Shown here piece after piece: positions 16,059 to 22,149 of a stretch of 64,000 nucleotides of DNA (the stretch's first letter is position 1; every line of letters starts with the position of its first letter). Origin of the DNA: Lawsonibacter hominis (GTDB lineage Bacteria; Bacillota; Clostridia; Oscillospirales; Oscillospiraceae); NCBI RefSeq assembly GCF_014287895.1, contig NZ_JACOPP010000002.1:190749-254748 (forward strand). Reading direction: 5' to 3'. Position numbers and translations under genes: made by a program. The notes beneath the pieces were generated by a model. It ran no database searches. It had not been told where the DNA came from and was given only the letters and a program-made list of their open reading frames with translations.

Positions 16059-16718
16059 TCAAACGCTGATTTTCGCAGGCTTACGCAGAATCTTATTGGC
16101 CTCGATCACATCCTCGAAGGCGGGCCGGATACCGGTGCACTTGGCGCCCTTGTGCTTCTCCCACAGCTGTTTGGTCAGCACATAGGTGGGCACGCCGCCC
16201 AGTTCATGGGGGCACTCGGGACGGGACTCCAGTTCATACTCGATCATCCAGCGCTTGAAGCCGTTGGGGCTCTCCGCCACGATCCAGACCTCGTCCTGAT
16301 CCATCACGTCCAGGTGATACTCCATCTTGGCCGCGAACAGGTGCGCGCCGACCCGGGCTCCCCGCTTCAGCGTGATGGTGTGGTAGCTCATGCCGATCTT
16401 GTCGTTGACCAGGCGCCCGTTGACGATGCCGGCGATCTCGCCGTCCACCGCGCCTACGAACACATACTCATCCTGCACCCGGTAGCGCAGCATGCCCAGC
16501 AGCTCCGCATAGATGCGGGAGGCGACGATGTCATAAAAATCCTTGGGCTGTTTCATCAGCGGCTCAATGGTCTCCATCAGCAGAGGGATCTCATCCCAGG
16601 TGGCCTCCCGCACCAGCATGTCTTCTCCGCTGGTCAGAGGGATCACCTTTGCCTCATAAGGTTTGAGCCCGATCGTGGGGGGACGCAGCTGAGCTTCCAT
16701 TTTGTCGATGATCGCCAT
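16059..16718 (-). CDS. GNAT-like protein, first gene of the catabolic operon
   Basis: A 219-residue soluble protein. The middle part (EYVFVGAVDGEIAGIVNGRL ... GMSYHTITLKRGARVGAHLF) looks like a GNAT N-acyltransferase core, with a basic RGARVGAHLF stretch where the acyl-CoA pyrophosphate loop would be. The match is weak and the acceptor unknown. The start follows AAGGAGG. It faces the pucR promoter across 204 bases, so it is the first gene of the minus-strand operon. If it is a true GNAT it would use or make an acyl-CoA, which fits the thiolase-fold gene 30 bases downstream. Confidence 0.65.
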   Translation of the reverse strand: MAIIDKMEAQLRPPTIGLKPYEAKVIPLTSGEDMLVREATWDEIPLLMETIEPLMKQPKDFYDIVASRIYAELLGMLRYRVQDEYVFVGAVDGEIAGIVNGRLVNDKIGMSYHTITLKRGARVGAHLFAAKMEYHLDVMDQDEVWIVAESPNGFKRWMIEYELESRPECPHELGGVPTYVLTKQLWEKHKGAKCTGIRPAFEDVIEANKILRKPAKISV

Positions 16719-16830
16719 GCTTATTCCTCCTTTTATTTATTCGATGTGACATTGCCGCATTCTTTGCTATAATCCGCGGATCTCTTGTCTACATTACACA
16801 TTATATCTTTTGGCCTTCTTATTTTATATG

Positions 16831-16859
16831 TTGACTATCGACAAACATTCTTATATACT
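16831..16859 (+). promoter_or_regulatory. Sigma-A promoter of pucR-like gene
   Basis: TTGACT and TATACT are separated by exactly 17 bases, 64 bases ahead of the regulator's start codon. It lies in the divergent space between the regulator and the catabolic operon. I do not see an equally good promoter for the opposite direction. Confidence 0.75.
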
Positions 16860-16867
16860 ATTGTCGA
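16838..16867. promoter_or_regulatory. Inverted repeat overlapping the pucR-like promoter (candidate operator)
   Basis: TCGACAA (16838-16844) and TTGTCGA (16861-16867) are exact inverted copies, 23 bases start to start, bracketing the -10 box. A related element, GTTAATTATCAACA, lies just before the RBS near 16897-16910. Such placement fits autoregulation and control of the divergent operon, possibly by the PucR-family protein itself. Confidence 0.5.
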
Positions 16868-16922
16868 GATGATTTTCCCATTAAATGTAATATAATGTTA
16901 ATTATCAACAGGAGGTGTCCTA

Positions 16923-18539
16923 ATGGAACGCAGCAGTATTTCGCTTTCTTATTACCCCTGCCTTTCCGAACTGCTCACGCTGCCCGTTTTTCGGGGCAGC
17001 CGCCTGCTGGGCTGTCAAACCGGGCTGGAGCGGGTCGTGACCGGCGTCAACCTGAGCGACACGCCGGAATACTACAAGTGGCTCTGTGCCGGAGAGCTGA
17101 TGGTCACCACCTGCTACTCCATTCATGACGATCCCGCCGCCCTGGCCCAGTTTATCCCTACCCTGGCCGCCGGCGGGATGTCCGGCCTCTGCGTCAAGCC
17201 CGGGCAGTATCTGGGCCAGGTGCCCCAGACGATGGTGAATCAGGCCGAGATGCTGGGCCTGCCTCTGGTGGCTCTGCCGGAGGACGTGCGCTTCTCCGAT
17301 ATCACCAAGGCGGTTTCCGACGAACTGCTTCGCCGGCAGACCGCTCTGCTCCACAGCACCATCACCGTCAATGAAATGCTCACCCGCACCATCGTCGAGG
17401 GGGCGGGACTGGAGGAAATCGCCCGGATGGTCACAGATTTGACGGGCTGCAGCGTACTCATCCTGGACTGCATCAACGACCGGCGCGCCCTTTCTCTTAC
17501 GGAGGCCGACGCAGTCCGGTTCGCCGGGCTGGCCTGGGACGCCCAATCCAGCGCCATTATTGCCGGAGCGCGGATGTATGTGCTGGAGGTGGGCGGACAC
17601 TCCTTCGGATTTTTGTACATATACGACATGGAGCATCCCATCGAGGAGCAAAATGCGGATATCCTCTCCCGTGTGCTCCAGACCATCCCGCTGGAGATCG
17701 CCCGGGAGCGTACTGTGCGGGAGAGCGGCGATCAGTTGTTCGACGACTTCATCCTCCACCTTCTCTCGGACCGTATTACCAACGAAGCCCGCGAGTTGAC
17801 CCGCGCCAAAAGCTATGGCATGGATCTTGCGGAAAATCATCTGATCGTCCGTGCCCGCCTGACGGAATCGCAGGGCGCCGGAAATCCGTACGCCGGCGTG
17901 TTCCAGCGCACCCTGCTGGCGAATGAGGTCCACTCCACGCTGACCAACCTGGGCTTGTCCGTCCGCCGGGTACGCAGCGGAGAGGAACACCTGCTCATCC
18001 TCAGCAGCCCGCTGGACGATCACGGCTTTTCCGCTCTGGCAAGCCGCTTTCCGCCCCTCGTGGAGCAGATGAACCGAGGATACGACGCGCTGAACATCAC
18101 CGCCGGATGCGGACGCCCCCATACCGGCGTGGCCGGGCTGATTCAGAGCGACCAGGAAGCGCGCGTGGCGCTCCGGGCTTCTGCCGCCAAGGGCGGGGGC
18201 CTCACCTGCCTCGATGATCTTGGATTGCTGCGGCTGATCTATGCCAGCGACCCGGATCAGGAGGTGCATGATTACATCCAGGAGACGCTGGGCAGGCTGC
18301 TGAGCGCCGGCCCGCCCCGCAGTACGGAACTGATGAACACACTGGAGAGCTACTTCCGGAACTTCGGCAATCTGCGCCGCATGTCGGAAGAGCTTTACAC
18401 CCATTACAACACCGTGGTCTACCGGCTTAAGAGCATCCAGGAGATCACCGGGCTGGACCTGCACGTGCCCAGCGACCGCTTCCGTCTGGAGCTGACCCTC
18501 TATCTCTACGAAAACGGCTGGTATCATCAGACAACGTGA
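16923..18539 (+). CDS. PucR-family transcriptional regulator
   Basis: A 538-residue regulator. The N-terminal PucR domain (about residues 8-130, YYPCLSELLTLPVF onward) is followed by a GGDEF-like central part and the C-terminal PucR-type HTH (about residues 475-535, FRNFGNLRRMSEELYTHYNT). PucR proteins sense purine-breakdown products in Bacillus, and relatives control catabolism of other nitrogen compounds. It is the only plus-strand gene in this half of the window and diverges from the catabolic operon, making it the likely regulator. The RBS is AGGAGGTGTCCTA before ATG. Confidence 0.93.
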   Translation: MERSSISLSYYPCLSELLTLPVFRGSRLLGCQTGLERVVTGVNLSDTPEYYKWLCAGELMVTTCYSIHDDPAALAQFIPTLAAGGMSGLCVKPGQYLGQVPQTMVNQAEMLGLPLVALPEDVRFSDITKAVSDELLRRQTALLHSTITVNEMLTRTIVEGAGLEEIARMVTDLTGCSVLILDCINDRRALSLTEADAVRFAGLAWDAQSSAIIAGARMYVLEVGGHSFGFLYIYDMEHPIEEQNADILSRVLQTIPLEIARERTVRESGDQLFDDFILHLLSDRITNEARELTRAKSYGMDLAENHLIVRARLTESQGAGNPYAGVFQRTLLANEVHSTLTNLGLSVRRVRSGEEHLLILSSPLDDHGFSALASRFPPLVEQMNRGYDALNITAGCGRPHTGVAGLIQSDQEARVALRASAAKGGGLTCLDDLGLLRLIYASDPDQEVHDYIQETLGRLLSAGPPRSTELMNTLESYFRNFGNLRRMSEELYTHYNTVVYRLKSIQEITGLDLHVPSDRFRLELTLYLYENGWYHQTT

Positions 18540-18547
18540 AAAAGATC

Positions 18548-18597
18548 GTAAGAGAGGCCCGGGAGACCCTAAGCGGGGTCTCCCGGGCCTCTCTTAC
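18548..18597. terminator. Bidirectional terminator, 22-bp stem
   Basis: A near-perfect inverted repeat (GTAAGAGAGGCCCGGGAGAC and its complement around TAAGC) lies between the convergent ends of the PucR-type gene and the aminotransferase gene. It includes the TAA stop of the latter. Its strength and symmetry suggest termination in both directions. Confidence 0.75.
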
Positions 18598-19715
18598 GCG
18601 CCCCTGCGCAGCGCGGCGACCTCGCGGACGAACTGGTCTACCTCTCTGCGGGTGCTGAAGCTGGAAAAGCTGGCCCGAATGGTCCCGGTTTCAAAGGTCC
18701 CGGCCGACTGGTGGGCCAGCGGGGCGCAGTGCAGCCCGGCGCGGACCGCCACGCCGCGGGCGCCCAGGGCGTCCCCTACCGCCTCACAGTCCATTCCGTC
18801 CAGCTGAAAGGAGAGCACGCCCGCCTGCCGGACCCTGTCGGCGGCGGTATACACCATCACGCCCGGTATCTCCGACAGCCCGCGGGCGGCCAGGCAGGTC
18901 ATGGCCCGTTCGTGTGCCAGAATGCTCCCGGTCCCCCGCTCCTTCACATAGCGCAGGCCCTCCAGCAGCCCGGCCACGCCGGGAATATTATGAGTGCCGG
19001 CCTCCAGACGGTCCGGCAGAAAATCCGGCATCTCCTGGCAGGCGGAAGCGCTGCCGGTCCCGCCCTCCAGCAGGGGCCGCGTCTGGGCGGCGCACAGGAG
19101 CAGCCCGGTTCCCTGAGGCCCGTAGAGTCCCTTATGCCCGGGCATGGCGATGAAGGCCGCACCCAGTTCCGCAAGGGACACCGGCAGGCAGCCTGCGGAT
19201 TGAGATGCGTCCAGAATCAAGGGAATCCCCCCTGCCCGGCACAGAGCCGCCATACGCTCCACCGGCAGGATATAACCAAAAACGTTGGAGACATGGTTGC
19301 AGATCACACAGGATACGCCCTTGAGCTGGCTGCGGAAGGACTCCATCAATTTCCCCGGCTCGAACAGCGGGCCGGACGCCACGCGTATGTCTGCTCCCAG
19401 TGCATGCAGCGGCCGGGTGACGGCATTGTGCTCATAACCGGAGATAAGCACGGTATCGCCCGGCTTGACCAGGGATTTGATGGCAATATTGAGGGCGTGG
19501 GTCGCATTGAAGGTGAAGACCACCTGCTCCGGTCCCTCTACCTGAAAAAGCTCCGCAGCGGCCTGCCGGCAGGCGAAGGCCGTGTCCGCCGCCAGCATGG
19601 CGGGCGCGTGTCCGCCCCGGCCCGGCGTGGCCATATGGCACATGGCATAAGAAGCCGCCCGCGGCACCGCGGGCGGCTTTTGCAGCGTGGTCGCGGCATT
19701 GTCCAGATAGATCAT
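18594..19715 (-). CDS. Class-V aminotransferase, cysteine desulfurase-like
   Basis: A 373-residue PLP enzyme of the cysteine desulfurase/selenocysteine lyase type. It starts with YLDNAATT, carries the PLP-Lys in MPGHKGLYGPQG (about residue 195) and has a loop Cys in GLHCAPLAHQS (about residue 330). It resembles the E. faecalis EF2568-type family (am_tr_V) found in loci for selenium-dependent molybdenum hydroxylases; that link is from memory of the literature. Its partner, a DUF3343 gene, overlaps by four bases. The activity is probably sulfur or selenium mobilisation for cofactor maturation. A housekeeping IscS/SufS is less likely because no scaffold gene is adjacent. Confidence 0.87.
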   Translation of the reverse strand: MIYLDNAATTLQKPPAVPRAASYAMCHMATPGRGGHAPAMLAADTAFACRQAAAELFQVEGPEQVVFTFNATHALNIAIKSLVKPGDTVLISGYEHNAVTRPLHALGADIRVASGPLFEPGKLMESFRSQLKGVSCVICNHVSNVFGYILPVERMAALCRAGGIPLILDASQSAGCLPVSLAELGAAFIAMPGHKGLYGPQGTGLLLCAAQTRPLLEGGTGSASACQEMPDFLPDRLEAGTHNIPGVAGLLEGLRYVKERGTGSILAHERAMTCLAARGLSEIPGVMVYTAADRVRQAGVLSFQLDGMDCEAVGDALGARGVAVRAGLHCAPLAHQSAGTFETGTIRASFSSFSTRREVDQFVREVAALRRGA

Positions 19716-19966
19716 AGCAGCACCTCTTTATAGCTGCCGTCGCTGGCCATGATATAGATTCGCTTTGGGGTGAGCCCCACACGCCCCAGCGTCAGCAGCG
19801 CATCGGCCAGGCTGCGTTCCGAGACCTTCACCGCATGGCTGCATCCCTCCTGGTCGATCACCTTGGGCGCACGCAGGATGTGGGATGTGATGCCTGCCCG
19901 TTCCAAAGCGGCGTGGGTGCGCTGCGCATACGTCAGCGAGCGGCAGACGATCAGATAATAGACCAT
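19712..19966 (-). CDS. DUF3343 putative Se/S carrier-like protein
   Basis: An 84-residue protein beginning MVYYLIVCRSLTYAQR, typical of DUF3343. The family is described as a putative Se/S carrier and occurs beside selD, class-V aminotransferase and molybdenum hydroxylase genes. A second Cys lies at GCSHAVKV (about residue 42), where YedF/TusA-like carriers have a functional region. The start at 19966 gives the usual family length; the frame is open to 20023 but that extension is not conserved-looking. The ATGA overlap with the aminotransferase gene indicates coupled expression. Confidence 0.85.
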   Translation of the reverse strand: MVYYLIVCRSLTYAQRTHAALERAGITSHILRAPKVIDQEGCSHAVKVSERSLADALLTLGRVGLTPKRIYIMASDGSYKEVLL

Positions 19967-20044
19967 TGAATGACCATTCCTTTCCCGGTTGTTACCAAAT
20001 GGCCTGTTGAGAGGAATGGACATTGCGGACAGGGCAACAGAAAA

Positions 20045-20078
20045 GCTCCTCTCGCGCTATCCTATGCGCAAGAGGAGC
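20045..20078 (-). terminator. Terminator of the candidate RNA
   Basis: The arms GCTCCTCT and AGAGGAGC enclose a second stem GCGC/GCGC, followed on the minus strand by TTTTCTGTT. It ends transcription arriving from carD/ispD/ispF or from the candidate RNA. Confidence 0.75.
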
Positions 20079-20206
20079 GTTTGGTCCGCATCGGCGGGCG
20101 TGCCTTGGCCCGGTCTTTTCCTGCTCTGTCGGACTCGGAGCCCGTATCGCAGGCATCGAACCCGCACAAACGGGCGCGCCTACATTCGGTCTAAGAAGAC
20201 GGTCGC
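20045..20206 (-). ncRNA. Candidate structured RNA downstream of ispF
   Basis: The 240-base gap between ispF and the DUF3343 gene holds several nested stems on the minus strand and ends in a strong terminator. GTAGGC pairs with GCCTGC around an inner CCCG-TTTGTG-CGGG hairpin; the region also contains a T-arm-like GCGGGTTCGATGCCTGC. CGGGC pairs with GCCCG further down, and GCTC with GAGC between. No tRNA cloverleaf can be built because no matching 5' acceptor strand exists. A small regulatory RNA, or a long 3' UTR of ispDF, are the alternatives. I cannot name the family. Confidence 0.5.
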
Positions 20207-20680
20207 CTACAATTCCTCCAACAGGCACACCGCATGGGCCGCCATCCCTTCCCGTGCGCCGGTAAAGCCCAGGCCTTCTTCCGTCGTCGCCTTTACGTTG
20301 ATCCGCCCGGCCGAGATATCCATATGCATCGCCAGATTCTCCCGCATCCGCTGGATATAGGGCGAGAGCCGTGGGCGCTGCGCCAGGATCGTGGCGTCCA
20401 CATTGCTTACCCGGAGGCCGGCCTGCCGCAGCAAGTCCATCACCATATCCAGCAGCCGCAAGCTGCTGATCCCCTCATAGGCCGGGTCGGTATCCGGAAA
20501 GGCCTTCCCGATATCCCCAAGTCCTGCGGCGCCCAGCAGGGCGTCCATCACCGCATGGACCAGCACATCTGCGTCGGAATGGCCCAACAGGCCCTTTTCA
20601 TAGGGGATATCCACCCCGCCCAGGATCAGCTTGCGGCCGTTTTCCAGCTTGTGCACGTCGTAACCGTGTCCGATTCTCAT
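20207..20680 (-). CDS. ispF: 2-C-methyl-D-erythritol 2,4-cyclodiphosphate synthase
   Basis: A 157-residue enzyme of the non-mevalonate isoprenoid pathway that releases CMP to form the cyclic diphosphate. The zinc-binding DxH motif is in MRIGHGYDVHKL. GHSDADVLVHAVMDALLGA and the C-terminal KATTEEGLGFTGAREG are signatures. Length is standard. It overlaps ispD by four bases (ATGA), so the consecutive pathway steps are co-expressed, and ispH is encoded about 1.9 kb upstream on the same strand. Confidence 0.97.
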   Translation of the reverse strand: MRIGHGYDVHKLENGRKLILGGVDIPYEKGLLGHSDADVLVHAVMDALLGAAGLGDIGKAFPDTDPAYEGISSLRLLDMVMDLLRQAGLRVSNVDATILAQRPRLSPYIQRMRENLAMHMDISAGRINVKATTEEGLGFTGAREGMAAHAVCLLEEL

Positions 20681-21411
20681 TGGCTTTCACTCCATTCGAA
20701 AAGTGCCTCCCCGATCGCCAGGTCCTCAGGGGTGGTGATCTTGATGTTCCGATAATCGCCCCGGGTCAGGGCAACCCCGACGCCCAGCCGTTCCACGGCA
20801 GAACAGTCGTCGGTGAGGGATGCCCCCTCTTCCAGAGCCTTCGTCAGCGCCGTCCGGATCAGGGCCGCCTCAAAGACCTGCGGCGTCTGCACAGCGTAGA
20901 GAGACGCCCGGTCCGGGGTCGCGGTGACAACGCCGTCCCTCGCCTGCTTGAGGGTATCCTTCACCGGCACCGCCGGCGCAGCCGCGCCGCATTCCCGGGC
21001 ACGAAGAATGACCTGCTCCAGCACCGACTGGCTCACCAGAGGGCGGGCGCCGTCATGAACGGCAATGAGGGACGCGCCCTCCTCCGCCTCCCGTACCCCG
21101 GCCAGCACCGAAGCCGTCCGGGTATCGCCCCCCACGATGACCTTGCTCACCTTGGAAAAGGCATAGTCCCTGCACAGCTGCCCAACGGGTACGATCCGGT
21201 CTTCCCGTGTGACGATTACGATCTCCGTGATATAGGGGCAAAGCTCCAGCGCCCGAAGGGCATGGACCAGCACCGGCTGTTCCCCCAGGAGCAGCAGGAG
21301 CTTATCCTGTCCCTCCATCCGCGCGGAGCTGCCCGCTGCAGCCACCACCGCGGTACAGCGGAGCGGCTCGTCCTTCTTCCGGTGAAATAGGCGCCCCAAC
21401 CAACCGGCCAT
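20677..21411 (-). CDS. ispD: 2-C-methyl-D-erythritol 4-phosphate cytidylyltransferase
   Basis: A 244-residue nucleotidyltransferase that joins CTP and MEP. AVVAAAGSSARMEGQDKLLL near residue 22 is the CTP-binding loop, and VHDGARPLVS and DDCSAVERLG are conserved catalytic-region motifs. The N-terminus is about 15 residues longer than usual and basic (GWLGRLFHRKKDE), but AAGGAGGGAG supports this start. It is preceded by a terminator that separates it from carD. Confidence 0.96.
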   Translation of the reverse strand: MAGWLGRLFHRKKDEPLRCTAVVAAAGSSARMEGQDKLLLLLGEQPVLVHALRALELCPYITEIVIVTREDRIVPVGQLCRDYAFSKVSKVIVGGDTRTASVLAGVREAEEGASLIAVHDGARPLVSQSVLEQVILRARECGAAAPAVPVKDTLKQARDGVVTATPDRASLYAVQTPQVFEAALIRTALTKALEEGASLTDDCSAVERLGVGVALTRGDYRNIKITTPEDLAIGEALFEWSESQ

Positions 21412-21430
21412 ACAGCGCTCCCTCCTTCAC

Positions 21431-21459
21431 AAAAAAGGAGCCCACATGGCTCCTTTTTC
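21431..21459 (-). terminator. Terminator between carD and ispD
   Basis: AAAAAGGAGCC and GGCTCCTTTTT form a symmetric stem with a CACAT loop, ending in T-runs on both strands. It lies 34 bases past the carD stop. Confidence 0.8.
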
Positions 21460-21492
21460 TGCTTTGTCCATATTATGCGCGCAGAGGTCCGG

Positions 21493-21969
21493 TCATGTCA
21501 AGGCGGTATTGATCCGCGCCTCTACATCCTCATAACTGGCATTTTGCGAGAGCACGATCTCCGATATGAGGATCTGCTTGGCGGAATGAAGCATCTTTCG
21601 CTCTCCGGTCGAGAGGCCGCGCTCTCCGTCCCGGAGCATCAGGCCCTTGACCACCCGGGCCACCTCGATCAGATCGCCGCTCTTCAGCCGCAGCATATTT
21701 TCCCGATAGCGCCGGTTCCAGTTCTGGGTCATGTCCACCTCGATGTCGGGCATGGCGGCGATGACCTGATCGGCCTCATCCTTTTTGACCACCGGACGCA
21801 CCCCGATCTCCGCGCTGTTCGCGGTGGGGATCATGACCATCATGCCGCCCACCGGCAGCTTGAGGATATAGTAATCCCGAACCACGCCGTTGATCTTCTT
21901 CTGCACGATGCTGTCGATGACACCAGCACCATGCATCGGATGAACGATCTTGTCGCCTACCTGAAACAT
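21493..21969 (-). CDS. carD: CarD/CdnL-family transcription regulator
   Basis: A 158-residue protein with the N-terminal RNA polymerase-interacting domain (FQVGDKIVHPMHGAGVIDSI, a Tudor-like fold shared with TRCF) and a C-terminal helical DNA-contact domain (YRENMLRLKSGDLIEVARVV). CarD proteins bind the polymerase beta subunit and stabilise open complexes at rRNA and other promoters. The start MFQVGDK at 21969 is set by GGGAGGTGGG; the frame extends upstream without an RBS. Its genomic place next to ispD is common in Clostridia. Confidence 0.94.
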   Translation of the reverse strand: MFQVGDKIVHPMHGAGVIDSIVQKKINGVVRDYYILKLPVGGMMVMIPTANSAEIGVRPVVKKDEADQVIAAMPDIEVDMTQNWNRRYRENMLRLKSGDLIEVARVVKGLMLRDGERGLSTGERKMLHSAKQILISEIVLSQNASYEDVEARINTALT

Positions 21970-22095
21970 GATCCCACCTCCCAATGCGGAACATTCCGAA
22001 CTGTAATCGCTTCTCTTTTCTGCCTGAACAAAACTAATTATATCCGTTTTCACAACCTTTTGCAAGTAAATTTCCCGTATAAAAAAAGAAAAGGG

Positions 22096-22135
22096 AAAAA
22101 GGGCGCCGTTTCCGGCCGGAAACGGCGCCCTTTTT
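22096..22135 (-). terminator. Terminator after ispH-rpsA
   Basis: A perfect 18-bp stem, AAAAAGGGCGCCGTTTCC, closes on a GGCC loop and is followed by a T-rich tract (with further A/T-rich sequence to 22080). It lies 15 bases after the stop of the fusion gene. Confidence 0.85.
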
Positions 22136-22149
22136 CAGGTAAGAAATAA

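Noticed and set aside
20120..20200. tRNA gene suggested by the T-arm-like GGGTTCGATGCC
   Set aside because: No 5' acceptor strand complementary to the sequence after the T-arm, and no proper D-arm or anticodon arm, including for a long tRNA-Sec form.
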